Below are positions 1 through 7,786 of a stretch of DNA of 13,140 nucleotides, piece after piece. Source of the DNA: JANRKN01 sp033763435 (GTDB lineage Bacteria; Planctomycetota; Phycisphaerae; Phycisphaerales; UBA1924); NCBI GenBank assembly GCA_033763435.1, contig JANRKN010000081.1, forward strand, positions 1-13,140, in the 5' to 3' direction. Every line of letters begins with the position of its first letter. Position 1 is the first letter of the stretch. Under the pieces are notes generated by a model. It was not told where the DNA came from. It worked only from the letters and a program-made list of their open reading frames with translations, and ran no database searches. The position numbers and the translations under genes were made by a program.

Positions 1-36
1 GGCCTCCCTACTCCTCCTTCGTAATTCACGGCGTGT

Positions 37-147
37 GGGGGGGCCCCCCCCCCCCCGGGCCCCCCCGCCCGCGGGGGGGGGGGGGCGGGGGGGGGGGGCG
101 GGGCGGGGGGGGGGGGGGGGGGCGGGGGCGCGCCCCCCCCCCCCCCC
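37..147. other. G/C homopolymer tract, probable sequencing or assembly artefact
   Basis: This stretch is almost only runs of G or C: seven G, thirteen C, then several G runs of 12 to about 20 broken by single C, ending in a run of 17 C. It has no normal codon texture, although reading frames run through it because it lacks stop codons. It sits at the very edge of the window just before the first gene. Such runs are typical of failed-signal poly-G reads or a collapsed contig end. A real G-quadruplex-forming tract is possible but less likely. The 36 bases before it show nothing recognisable. Confidence 0.6.
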
Positions 148-195
148 GCCTGCCGGGCGGGGTGGATCGAGAGCTTTGGTCGGGAGTGTTCTGCG

Positions 196-930
196 ATGCG
201 AGGATTGGCGCCGATCTTCAAGCGCGAGCTGGCGAGTTACTTTGCCACGCCGGTCGCGTACGTGTTCATCGTGATTTTTCTTGCGCTGACGGGCGTGTTC
301 ACGTTCCAGCTGGGCGGTTTGTTCGAGCGTGGGCAGGCGGACCTGGCGCCCATGTTCAACTTTCTGCCGTGGCTGTTCCTGTTCTTTCTGCCCGCGCTCT
401 CGATGAGGCTCTGGGCCGAGGAGCGCAAGGCGGGAACGCTGGAGCTGCTGATGACGCTGCCGATCACGCCGGGCGCGGCGGTGGTGGGCAAGTTCCTCGC
501 GGCGTGGGCGTTCGCGGGGCTGGCGCTCGCGCTCACGTTCCCGGTGTGGGTCACGGTCGGGTATCTGGGCAACCCGGACCACGGCGCGATCCTCGCGGGG
601 TATCTGGGCGCGCTGCTGCTGGCGGGGAGTTATCTCGCGATCGGGGCGTGCCTGAGCGCGCTGACGCGCAGTCAGGTGATCGCGCTGGTGCTGACGGTGG
701 TGGTGTGCTTTGTGTTCCTGATCATGGGCTTTGCGCCGGTGCTGGACGCGGTGCGGGGCTGGCTGCCGCTGGACGTGGTGAAGGCGGTCGCGAGCTTCGG
801 GTTCCTGACGCGGTTTGAGGCGATCAGCAAGGGCGTGATCGACCTGCGCGACGGGGTGTTCTTTGTCTCGCTGATCGGCATCGCGCTGACGATCAACACG
901 CAGCTCATCGACTGGAAGAAGGGGGCCTGA
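196..930 (+). CDS. ABC-2 type transporter permease (GldF-like)
   Basis: A 244-residue integral membrane protein, probably the permease of an ABC export system related to GldF of gliding bacteria. Hydrophobic segments lie at about residues 19-38, 55-75, 98-120, 132-155, 160-182 and 220-237, giving the six-helix plan of ABC-2 permeases. After the second helix comes the conserved family stretch EERKAGTLELLMTLPI (75-90), where ABC-2 permeases contact the ATPase. The start is the ATG at 196, with GGGAG nine bases upstream at 182-186. The stop lies three bases before the GldG-family start, so the two are surely co-transcribed. The matching ATPase gene is normally next to this gene; it would lie upstream, beyond the window edge. 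The substrate cannot be told from sequence. Family assignment is firm; a gliding role is not implied. Confidence 0.88.
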   Translation: MRGLAPIFKRELASYFATPVAYVFIVIFLALTGVFTFQLGGLFERGQADLAPMFNFLPWLFLFFLPALSMRLWAEERKAGTLELLMTLPITPGAAVVGKFLAAWAFAGLALALTFPVWVTVGYLGNPDHGAILAGYLGALLLAGSYLAIGACLSALTRSQVIALVLTVVVCFVFLIMGFAPVLDAVRGWLPLDVVKAVASFGFLTRFEAISKGVIDLRDGVFFVSLIGIALTINTQLIDWKKGA

Positions 931-933
931 GGC

Positions 934-2931
934 ATGAGTTCGGGCAAGGGCTGGATGGTGGCAGGCGCGTCGCTCACGCTGGGCGTGCTGTTCGTGGGCG
1001 TGAACATGCTCGCGGGCGTCGGGCTCTCGTCGCTCGGAAGCGCGGGGCGCATCGACCTCACGCAGGATCGGCTCTACACGCTGAGCCCCGGGACCGCGCA
1101 GATCCTCAAGGACATCCCGGAGCCCATCCGGCTCACGCTGTATTACTCCGCGCGCGCGGCGACGGGCTCGCCCAGCGTCCAAAGCCACGCCCAGCGCGTG
1201 CGCGACCTGCTCGATGAGTTCGTCCGGCGCAGCGGGGGCAAGCTGAGGCTCGAGGTCGTCGATCCGCAGCCGTTCACCGACGAAGAGGACCGCGCGAATG
1301 CCGCGGGGCTTGCCGCGGTGCCCGCGCCGGGCGGCGAGGACCCGATCTTCCTGGGCCTGGTCGGCGTGAACAGCGTCGATGGGCAGCAGGTGCTGCCGTT
1401 CCTGGACCCGAACAACGAGCGGTTCCTCGAGTATGACCTTGCGCGGATGATCGCCTCGCTCTCGCTGACGCAGCGCCCGGTGCTGGGGCTGATCTCGACG
1501 CTGCCTGTGAACGGCGGGTTCGAGCTCGTGCAGGGCCAGCCGCGCCCGACGGGCGACTGGATCGTGATGCGCGAGATCAAGGCGACGCACGACGTGCGCC
1601 AGCTCGATCCGACGGCGCAGGAGATCCCCGCCGACGTCAACGTGCTGATGCTCGTGCACCCCAAGGGCCTCTCTGACCGCACGCTGTGGGCGATCGATCA
1701 GTTCGTGCTGCGGGGCGGGAAGCTGCTGGCGTTTGTCGATCCGCTCGCGGAGATGGACCTTCAGGGCGCGACGAACCAGGTCGAGCTGTTCACCAAGGAC
1801 CGCGCGAGCAATCTCTCGAAGCTGCTGAGCGCGTGGGGTGTCGAGGTGACGCGCGGGCAGGTGGTGGGCGATGCGGAGCTGGGCCAGCGCGTGGTCGTGC
1901 CCGGTCGCGGCGGGCAGCAGGAGGCGGTGCAGTTCGTCGCGTGGATGGGCTTCGGCGCCGAGCAGGTCGATCGCGCGGACCCGATCACCGCGAACCTCTC
2001 GCGGCTGATCCTCGCGAGCCCGGGGCAGATCATCGCGATGCCGATCGACAAGGATGCGGCGCGCCCGGTCGCGACGATCACGCCGCTGGTGCGCACGACG
2101 GACCGGTCGATGCTGATCGCCGAGGACCAGCTCAAGTTCCAGCCCGACCCGCGCAGGCTGCTGGCGCAGTTCACGCCCTCGGGCTCGAAGTTCACCGTCG
2201 CGGCGCGGCTGGGCGGCAAGGTTCAGACCGCCTTCCCCGAAGGCCGGCCCGAACTGCCCGAGGGTCAGAGGCCGGCCGAGCCTGAAGCGCCGGTCGAGTC
2301 GCTGAAGGAGTCGGGCCCCTCGGGGATCAGCGTGGTGCTGGTGGCGGATGTGGACCTGCTCGCCGATCGGTTCTGGGTGCAGGAGCAGCGGCTGGGGAAT
2401 GTGTCGCTGGGGCTGAGCAAGAGCGCCGACAACGGCGACTTTGTGATCAACGCGGTGGACAACCTCAGCGGCGCGGGGACGGGGCTGATCGGGCTGCGTG
2501 CGCGCGGGCAGTTCAACCGGCCGTTCGATCGCGTCGAGGCCATCCGGCGCGATGCGCAGGCCAAGAGCGCGCAGAAGGAACAGGAAGTCAACGACCGCAT
2601 CCGCTCGGCGCAGCTGCGCATCAACGAGCTGCAGCGCCTGCGGGGCGAGTCGGGCACCGACGATGCCGGGCGCGTGATCCTCTCGCCCGAGCAGCAGGAA
2701 GAGCTCAAGAAGGTCCGGCAGGACCTGGCGAAGGCGCGCACGGAGCTGCGGAACATCCAGCGCGACAGCGTGCGCGAGATCGATCGGCTGGGCGTGACGG
2801 TGAAGCTGGTCAACACGGCGCTGCTGCCGGCGGTCGTGGCGCTGGGCGCGGTGAGCCTGGGGCTCTATCGCATGGGCCGGCGTCGGGGCGTGCGGCTTGC
2901 GGAGATCCGCGCGGAAGCGCGCGACAAGTAA
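934..2931 (+). CDS. GldG family protein (ABC-type transport system auxiliary component)
   Basis: A 665-residue protein of the GldG/ABC_transp_aux type, probably anchored in the cytoplasmic membrane with a large extracytoplasmic domain. Residues about 8-30 form an N-terminal membrane helix, followed by the family hallmark RIDLTQDRLYTLSPGT (39-54). The middle carries the GldG-like domain with the stretch around VNGGFELVQG. Residues about 540-620 are rich in charged heptads and predict a coiled coil, and a second membrane helix lies at about 625-647, followed by a basic tail (RMGRRRG). It begins three bases after the permease stop, with a purine-rich GAAGAAGGGGG upstream. GldG proteins work with a GldF permease and an ATPase; their transported substrate is unknown outside gliding Bacteroidetes, where the complex is linked to motility. 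The role here is inferred from partner genes only. Confidence 0.85.
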   Translation: MSSGKGWMVAGASLTLGVLFVGVNMLAGVGLSSLGSAGRIDLTQDRLYTLSPGTAQILKDIPEPIRLTLYYSARAATGSPSVQSHAQRVRDLLDEFVRRSGGKLRLEVVDPQPFTDEEDRANAAGLAAVPAPGGEDPIFLGLVGVNSVDGQQVLPFLDPNNERFLEYDLARMIASLSLTQRPVLGLISTLPVNGGFELVQGQPRPTGDWIVMREIKATHDVRQLDPTAQEIPADVNVLMLVHPKGLSDRTLWAIDQFVLRGGKLLAFVDPLAEMDLQGATNQVELFTKDRASNLSKLLSAWGVEVTRGQVVGDAELGQRVVVPGRGGQQEAVQFVAWMGFGAEQVDRADPITANLSRLILASPGQIIAMPIDKDAARPVATITPLVRTTDRSMLIAEDQLKFQPDPRRLLAQFTPSGSKFTVAARLGGKVQTAFPEGRPELPEGQRPAEPEAPVESLKESGPSGISVVLVADVDLLADRFWVQEQRLGNVSLGLSKSADNGDFVINAVDNLSGAGTGLIGLRARGQFNRPFDRVEAIRRDAQAKSAQKEQEVNDRIRSAQLRINELQRLRGESGTDDAGRVILSPEQQEELKKVRQDLAKARTELRNIQRDSVREIDRLGVTVKLVNTALLPAVVALGAVSLGLYRMGRRRGVRLAEIRAEARDK

Positions 2932-2961
2932 GGCGCAGCGATTGCAGGAGGGCGCGAGGCG

Positions 2962-4206
2962 ATGAAGGCCGGAACGTTGCTGGTGCTCGCGGTGGGCGCG
3001 GGCGGGATCCTGGCGGGCGCGGTGTGGCTCTCGGGGGCGCGCAGCGCCGCGGTGGCGCCCGCGCAGGGCTCGGCGCTGGTCGCGGGGCTGCTCGAGCGCG
3101 TGAACGACGCGGCATCGATCACCATCACGGGCCCGGGCGCGGCGGGGACGCGCGTGACGGAGCTGAGGCGGGGCGACGACGGCACATGGGCGCTGCTGCT
3201 TGAGAACACCGAGAGCGGGCCGCGGTTTCCCGTGCGCGCGGACAAGGTGCGCGAGACGCTGATCGCGCTCGCCGAGGCGCAGGTGCGCGAGGAGAAGACG
3301 AGCAACCCCGCGAACTACGCGCGCCTGGGCGTGCAGGACGTGGACCTGAACGCTCAGGGCGCCGAGGGCGAGCCGGGCGTGCCGTTCCGGCCTCGGTCGA
3401 TCGTCGTGCGCGACGGCAAGGGCGCGGAGCTGGCGTCGGTGATCGTGGGGATGCAGGCGACGCAGGTGGGGGGCGCGGAGCGGGCGGGCTCGGGGCGCGC
3501 GGGGACGTTCGTGCGCCGCGCGGGCAACCCGACGGCGCTGCTCGTGGAGGTTGAGCGCGGCTTCGGGCCGGGCGGGCTGGTGGTGGATGTGGATCCGTCG
3601 GTGTGGCTCGCGCGCGAGATCGCGAACGTCGAGCGCGAGCGCATCGCGAGCGTGGAGATCCGCCGGGGCGAGAACGATGCCGAGGCGGTGCGCGCGTCGC
3701 GGCCCGATGAGAAGACCGCCGCGCTCACGCTCAGCGTGCCCGAGGGCAAGCAGAGCAAGGGCGAAGGCGCGCTCAGCCCGCTGCTGAGCCTGTTCTCGCT
3801 GCTCACGCTCGACGAGGTGAGGCCCGCGAAGGATGAGATGGCCGGTGAGGTGGTGACGACCGTCGGGCGCACGTTCGATGGGCTGATCGTCACGGTGCGC
3901 CAGGCCAAGATCGAGGGAGCGTGGTGGGCGCGCGTCGAGGCCGGGTTTGAGGATCCGGCGAGTGGGGCTGTGGGTGGGGGTGAGGGTGAGGGCGTGCAGG
4001 CGCGCCCCGCGCGCAAGAGCGCGGAAGAGGTTCGGCGCGAGGCGGAGAAGATCAACGCGCGCGCCAAGGGCTGGGAGTTCAAGCTGCCCGAGTTCAAGGG
4101 CAATCAGCTCGCGACGAAGCTGAGCGAACTGCTCGAAGAACCCGCCCCACCCGCCCCACCCGCCCCACCCGCGACGGCCGGGCCGCCCGCGCCCCCGGCG
4201 CCGTGA
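2962..4206 (+). CDS. DUF4340 domain-containing membrane-anchored protein
   Basis: A 414-residue protein with an N-terminal hydrophobic helix (residues 4-24), so probably anchored in the membrane and facing the periplasm. The body fits DUF4340: a GDDGTWAL...PVRADKVRETLIAL segment at about residues 72-98, followed by NPANYARLGV, the usual pattern of these proteins. DUF4340 genes very often follow GldF-GldG genes, and the spacing here (30 bases, AGGAGGG at 2946-2952) fits one operon. No enzyme activity is known for the family. Residues about 340-375 are charged and helical. The C-terminus is a Pro/Ala tail built on three exact 9-base repeats (4141-4167) that encode PAP units. The tail is not part of the usual domain and may span the cell wall or be disordered. 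Confidence 0.82.
   Translation: MKAGTLLVLAVGAGGILAGAVWLSGARSAAVAPAQGSALVAGLLERVNDAASITITGPGAAGTRVTELRRGDDGTWALLLENTESGPRFPVRADKVRETLIALAEAQVREEKTSNPANYARLGVQDVDLNAQGAEGEPGVPFRPRSIVVRDGKGAELASVIVGMQATQVGGAERAGSGRAGTFVRRAGNPTALLVEVERGFGPGGLVVDVDPSVWLAREIANVERERIASVEIRRGENDAEAVRASRPDEKTAALTLSVPEGKQSKGEGALSPLLSLFSLLTLDEVRPAKDEMAGEVVTTVGRTFDGLIVTVRQAKIEGAWWARVEAGFEDPASGAVGGGEGEGVQARPARKSAEEVRREAEKINARAKGWEFKLPEFKGNQLATKLSELLEEPAPPAPPAPPATAGPPAPPAP
4141..4167 (+). repeat. Three tandem copies of CCCGCCCCA inside the DUF4340 gene
   Basis: Three perfect back-to-back 9-base units in frame, each coding for Pro-Ala-Pro (residues 394-402), followed by a partial fourth. Being a multiple of three, copy-number changes by slippage would only lengthen or shorten the proline-rich tail. 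Confidence 0.9.
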
Positions 4207-4238
4207 GCGGCGCGAGACGTGGCCGAGTGCCTTGCCTT

Positions 4239-4323
4239 GGGTGCCACGGCTTGACGGCTCGGAGTCAGGCCGCGTGTTGGGCGCAGCTCCACGGCATGGC
4301 CCGAGCGCCAAGCCGTGCCACCC
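4239..4323. repeat. Element C copy 1: GGGTGCCACGGCTTG inverted repeat
   Basis: An 85-base element whose ends, GGGTGCCACGGCTTG (4239-4253) and CAAGCCGTGCCACCC (4309-4323), are reverse complements with one mismatch in 15. The interior carries CGGCTCGGAGTCAGGCCGCGTG, of which CTCGGAGTCAGGCCGCGTGT is seen again at 4643-4662. It lies between the convergent DUF4340 and glycosyltransferase genes. The GGGTGCCAC end is shared with element A further along the window. No terminator-like T tract follows. Confidence 0.75.
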
Positions 4324-4386
4324 ACGGGATTGAGTTCGACGAGCGTTACGTGTTCGAGTGAGTCGCGGCGTGCTTCTGCGATTCCT

Positions 4387-4403
4387 CTGCCCCTTCGGGG
4401 CAG
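4387..4403. repeat. Short GC hairpin CTGCCCC-TTC-GGGGCAG
   Basis: A perfect 7-base-pair stem with a three-base loop in the gap between the DUF4340 gene and the first glycosyltransferase gene. The same CCCC-TTC-GGGG core occurs in the adjoining element B. There is no T-run, so it is not a classical terminator. Confidence 0.6.
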
Positions 4404-4422
4404 GCGAGAGACACGGGTCCGC

Positions 4423-4506
4423 TTCCACGGGTTGCGCTGCGCCCGCGAAGGCGCGGGCTGCGCTCCACCCGTGGCTACAACCCGAAGCCCCTTCGGGGCT
4501 TTCGGG
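4423..4506. repeat. Element B copy 1: CCACGGGT...ACCCGTGG double hairpin
   Basis: The arms CCACGGGT (4425-4432) and ACCCGTGG (4467-4474) enclose an inner GC-rich hairpin (GCCCGCG...CGCGGGC). A second hairpin follows, CCCGAAGCCCC (4481-4491) with GGGGCTTTCGGG (4495-4506), an 11-pair stem with one bulged T. The same arms and the adjoining GGCTAC word recur at 10388-10459 and 10532-10600, so this is a dispersed intergenic repeat. It does not code for protein convincingly. Confidence 0.75.
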
Positions 4507-4601
4507 CGGGGTGCGCTGACCCGCGGGGACGAGCGGCGTCGACGCGCGTCGGGCGAGGTGCGTGCTCTGGCCCGAGGCGCACGATCTCGCCCAGAAGGGC
4601 T

Positions 4602-4635
4602 TCGATCATGCGACTCGGGGCACCCAACTTGGGCC
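4602..4635 (+). repeat. 34-base direct repeat, copy 1 (partner at 6318-6351)
   Basis: This segment matches 6318-6351 at 29 of 34 positions by eye, in the same orientation. The core is GACTCGGGGCACC followed by AACTTGGGCC. The two copies lie on either side of the first glycosyltransferase gene. The centre is a short palindrome (CCCAACTTGGG here, CCGAACTCGG in the other copy). Confidence 0.65.
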
Positions 4636-4664
4636 ACCCGCCTCGGAGTCAGGCCGCGTGTTGG

Positions 4665-5822
4665 TCAGCGGATGCTGGCGGTCTGATAGAGGCCTTCGAA
4701 CTTCTGGATGAGGACCATGGGTTCGAAGCAATCGAACATCCACTGCCGGCCGAGGCGGCCCATGAGGTCGCGCTTGGTCGGGTCATCGAGCAGCGCGGAG
4801 CAGGCCTGGGCGACGTCCTCGGGTTTCTGGTGGACGATGAGGGCGCCGCCGCTGGCGCGCAGTTCGGGCCAGGTGTCTGCGCCGTAGGTCGTGACGATGG
4901 GCGTGCCCGACGCGAGCGCCTCGTAGAACACGAAGCCGAAGTTTTCCTGGCTGGTGGGCAGGGCCATCACGTGCGCCGCGCGATAGAGCGAGAGCTTCGT
5001 CGCGCCGCTGACCAGCCCGAGGAACCGCACGCAGTCGCTCAGCCCGAGCGACGCGGTGAGATCGTTGAGCGCCTTGACATACGGCGCATCGCCCGCGCCC
5101 GCGAGCAGGAGCCGGAAGTTCTTGCCCGCGGCCTTGAGGATCGCGGCGGCGCGCAGCAGAACCCCGGGCCCCTTCTTCTCATGTAAGCGCGAAAGGAACA
5201 GAATGATCGGCGGGCCGTTCGGGTCCAGCCCCAGCTTCTCCATCGCCAGGTCCGTCCCGGGCATCTCGCGGAAGGGGCCCAGGTCGAGCAGATTGGGGAT
5301 CACCGCGCCGCGGCCCTTGGGGAACCACTTCTTGCTTTGCTCAAGCTCGCCCACGGCCGTGCAGTGCACCCAGCCCGCTTCCTCGAGCATCCGCCGACCG
5401 GACACGGCGAGGTAGAGGCGTTTTTTGGCGCGGCCCTGGTGCATGCACCAATCGTCCAGCATGCCGCGGAGGCTGACGACGTAGGGCACGTCAAAGTCCG
5501 CGGCCTGTCGGGAGAACTGGAGGTTGGGGCGTTCCCACACGCCGTGGAGATGGAGAATGTCGTGGGCGCGGATGATGGGCTCGATCGCGGCGAGGGCTTC
5601 GGGGGCGTAGAACCCGCCGGGGAGGGTCGGGCGCGGGATGAGCCGGACCTTGGGCACGCCGGGCAGGCCCTGCTTCCAGGCGGCGGGTGCGTCCTTGTCG
5701 TCGTGGGTCATGACGGTGACGTCGTGGCCTCGAGCGGCGAGGACGTTGGAGAGGTCGATGGTCGCGCGGACCGGGCCGCCGAACTCGTTGCGCAGCCCGA
5801 TGATGTAATGAAGGATGCGCAT
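4665..5822 (-). CDS. Family 4 glycosyltransferase (GT-B fold)
   Basis: A 385-residue GT4 enzyme that would move a sugar from a nucleotide-sugar donor to an acceptor, probably for a surface polysaccharide or glycan. The N-terminal domain has the glycine loop FGGPVRA (14-20) and HLHGVW (91-96). The C-terminal donor domain has FLSRLHEKKG (209-218), AGAGDAPY (241-248) and the E-x7-E pair E293/E301 in SQENFGFVFYEAL. The start at 5822 gives the same positions for HLH (91-93) and GMLDDWCM (120-127) as in the paralogue at 10994, which also begins MRxxHY; the frame stays open to an ATG at 6041, but those 73 extra residues are Pro/Gly/Arg-rich and have no match in the paralogue. No good ribosome-binding site is visible at either start. 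Acceptor and sugar are unknown. Confidence 0.88.
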   Translation of the reverse strand: MRILHYIIGLRNEFGGPVRATIDLSNVLAARGHDVTVMTHDDKDAPAAWKQGLPGVPKVRLIPRPTLPGGFYAPEALAAIEPIIRAHDILHLHGVWERPNLQFSRQAADFDVPYVVSLRGMLDDWCMHQGRAKKRLYLAVSGRRMLEEAGWVHCTAVGELEQSKKWFPKGRGAVIPNLLDLGPFREMPGTDLAMEKLGLDPNGPPIILFLSRLHEKKGPGVLLRAAAILKAAGKNFRLLLAGAGDAPYVKALNDLTASLGLSDCVRFLGLVSGATKLSLYRAAHVMALPTSQENFGFVFYEALASGTPIVTTYGADTWPELRASGGALIVHQKPEDVAQACSALLDDPTKRDLMGRLGRQWMFDCFEPMVLIQKFEGLYQTASIR

Positions 5823-6317
5823 GGGCCGGGGGCCGTCGCCCGCGCGCGAGCCCAGGACGTCGGACCAATAGTCGCTGAGCAGCTCGCCCTTGGGGCGCGG
5901 GCCGGGGGGGCGGGCGCTGGAGATCGGGCCGTCGGCCACGCGGTCGTGGCGCGGAGAATCGCCGGGCCCCGGGTAGGGAGTCCCTGTCGGGGTGTCGCCT
6001 GATTGGGCGAATGCGCGGGGTTGGCGGTCCGGATCACGCATGGGGCAGGGTCAGACACCAGAGCATCGGCATAACGCGGCCTCGGGGAGCGTATGTCCCC
6101 GTGCGCGCAGAAATACCGCACGTTCCTCGGTGGACTGATCCGCACAGCCCCGCGCCACGGTTCGCCCAACCCGCAGGGGAGGGTGAGGGATCAGGGGAAT
6201 CGCGGGGCTGAGGCGTGATGTTCGGGTTGTGGATGGGTGGGGGCTGAGAGGGGGTGGTTGGAGCGGCCGGGTGCCCCGGCGTTCGGTGCCACCCGCCCTC
6301 ACCTTGAGCAGCCGTGC
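5823..6317. other. Intergenic stretch between glycosyltransferase and methyltransferase genes
   Basis: About 500 bases with no convincing gene. The part next to the glycosyltransferase (5823-6041) is an open extension of its frame with low-complexity translation. From about 6230 the plus strand is G-rich (GGGTGGGGGCTGAGAGGGGG), followed by GGGTGCC and GGTGCCACCC words that echo the ends of elements A and C without forming a full element. Base composition drops towards the right, into the restriction-modification island. Confidence 0.5.
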
Positions 6318-6351
6318 TCGATCTTGGGACTTGGGGCACCGAACTCGGGCC
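6318..6351 (+). repeat. 34-base direct repeat, copy 2 (partner at 4602-4635)
   Basis: Same orientation as copy 1, with 29 of 34 matching bases; core GACTTGGGGCACC then AACTCGGGCC. It lies about 50 bases before the AT-richer DNA of the methyltransferase gene and so marks roughly the left edge of the restriction-modification island. No third copy was seen on the right edge (8732-9000). Confidence 0.65.
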
Positions 6352-6457
6352 TCTGGCCTATCAACGCTGCTACCCTATTCTCGTAGCGACGCCTTTGGAT
6401 TAATTGTTTGCAGCCTATCGCCCGAGCGGATATGGCTTTCGCGGGATCGCCGACAGG

Positions 6458-7786
6458 ATGTCTTGGTCTATGCAACCCAGCCTCTTTGAAAACACGATGG
6501 TGGATCCAGTTTTTGAGCACAATGCTCGCGAGCACAGCATTCCACTCCGCGACATGGATGTAGGGGACATCACTTTTCTTTCGGGCCAGAACGAGCCGAT
6601 CCATCGCTGGTACCGGCTGACGCCAAGTTTTTCGCCTGGCCTCGTGCGATTTTTCCTCGACAAGTTCAACGTTACTGAACGGGACCTAGTGCTCGATCCC
6701 TTCAGTGGGCGAGGCACGACCATGATCGAGTGTCAGCGCCATGCCCTTCGAGGGCTTGGAATGGAAATCAATCCGCTTTTGCAACGAGTCGGTCAGTATT
6801 CACTAGAGTGGTGCGACCTCGATTCCGAATCGGCGGCACAGTACATGAGCGTGGTGAAGGCCAAGGTGCGATCGGCGAAAGACGCCGATCCACAAGAGAT
6901 TGCCGCGCTTTACGGCGCGCGCATTCCAGACATACACGACGTTTACAGATGGTGGAAGCCTCTCGTTCTCAGAGACCTGCTCATCGCGCGAGAGGAGCTT
7001 GCGCAATCGCAATTTGCCAAGTTTCGCCACCTCCTTTGGCTCGCGGTGAACACGGCAAGCCTAGAGTGCGCGAACATCCATAGAAACCACCCCACGATAA
7101 CGTTCGACGATGACCACGATCGAGACATCGATGCAGTGGCTGCGATCCAGACGATGCTGGAGACGATCGTGTCGGATTGCACTGCCATCACAGGGGATCA
7201 ACGAGCGAGTGTGGGCAAGTGCTCGGTAGAGCTGGGAAACTCATGCCTTCCGCTCCCGGCTGCTCACCCGGCAAATGGCAGCGTTAGCTGTGTAATAACA
7301 TCGCCTCCCTACCCAAACCGATACAGCTATGTTCACCAGACGCGACCACAGTTGCATTTTATGGAAGTTATTCAGCATCGCAGCGCTGCAACAGACATTG
7401 ATCTGGAGACCGTCGGTGGCACCTGGGGAAAAGCGACGTCCAATTTGATGAAGAGCTTGATCACTCCGCCGCCCAAGATTGCAGAGACGCTTTCATACTT
7501 CGAGAGGTTGTCCGCCAAAAGCACACTGATGTGCAACTATGCGACCAAGTATTTTATCGATCTTGACAGGCATATTGAATCGCTTAAAGCCGCCGTCTTG
7601 CCAGGGAAGTTTCGCGGCGCCTACGTGGTGGGCAATTCGCGGCTGTCTGACGTCGAGATCTTTACGGAAACAATTCTGGCTCGCCTCTTCCAGCGTCACG
7701 GCTTTGCGGTAGATGAGATCCTTGTTTTCCGCAAGCGAGGAGGAAGAAAACGGCTCTACGAGACCGCCGTGGTTGTTAGAGCTTAG
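6458..7786 (+). CDS. DNA methyltransferase (N4-cytosine or N6-adenine type) of a type II R-M system
   Basis: A 442-residue amino-methyltransferase expected to protect host DNA using S-adenosylmethionine. Numbering from 6458, the SAM-binding motif DPFSGRGTT lies at 80-88, with the acidic residue after strand 2 in GMEIN (E103). The catalytic motif TSPPY is at 281-285, and SPPY favours amino rather than C5 methylation. About 190 residues separate the two motifs and may hold the target-recognition part. Motif I before motif IV is opposite to the usual order in enzymes with this DPFxGxGTT/TSPPY pair. The start is uncertain: ATG at 6458, ATG at 6470 (with AGGA at 6455-6458) or a TTG at 6404. The 3' end overlaps the converging endonuclease gene by 11 bases. 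GC is far below that of flanking genes, suggesting transfer. The target site cannot be read from sequence. Confidence 0.85.
   Translation: MSWSMQPSLFENTMVDPVFEHNAREHSIPLRDMDVGDITFLSGQNEPIHRWYRLTPSFSPGLVRFFLDKFNVTERDLVLDPFSGRGTTMIECQRHALRGLGMEINPLLQRVGQYSLEWCDLDSESAAQYMSVVKAKVRSAKDADPQEIAALYGARIPDIHDVYRWWKPLVLRDLLIAREELAQSQFAKFRHLLWLAVNTASLECANIHRNHPTITFDDDHDRDIDAVAAIQTMLETIVSDCTAITGDQRASVGKCSVELGNSCLPLPAAHPANGSVSCVITSPPYPNRYSYVHQTRPQLHFMEVIQHRSAATDIDLETVGGTWGKATSNLMKSLITPPPKIAETLSYFERLSAKSTLMCNYATKYFIDLDRHIESLKAAVLPGKFRGAYVVGNSRLSDVEIFTETILARLFQRHGFAVDEILVFRKRGGRKRLYETAVVVRA

Noticed and set aside
33..818. Long open frame on the plus strand starting in the poly-G tract
   Set aside because: It overlaps the ABC permease in another frame, its N-terminus is only Gly/Pro/Arg from homopolymer runs, and it lacks family motifs.
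4481..4506. Intrinsic terminator for the DUF4340 operon
   Set aside because: The hairpin is strong but is followed by GGGCGG rather than T residues and belongs to element B.
5823..6041. N-terminal extension of the first glycosyltransferase to an ATG at 6041
   Set aside because: The extra 73 residues are low-complexity, have no counterpart in the paralogue, and landmark positions match only when starting at 5822.
6353..6381. Promoter for the methyltransferase gene with -10 TATTCT at 6376-6381
   Set aside because: Only four of six -10 bases match and no -35 better than three of six lies at proper spacing.
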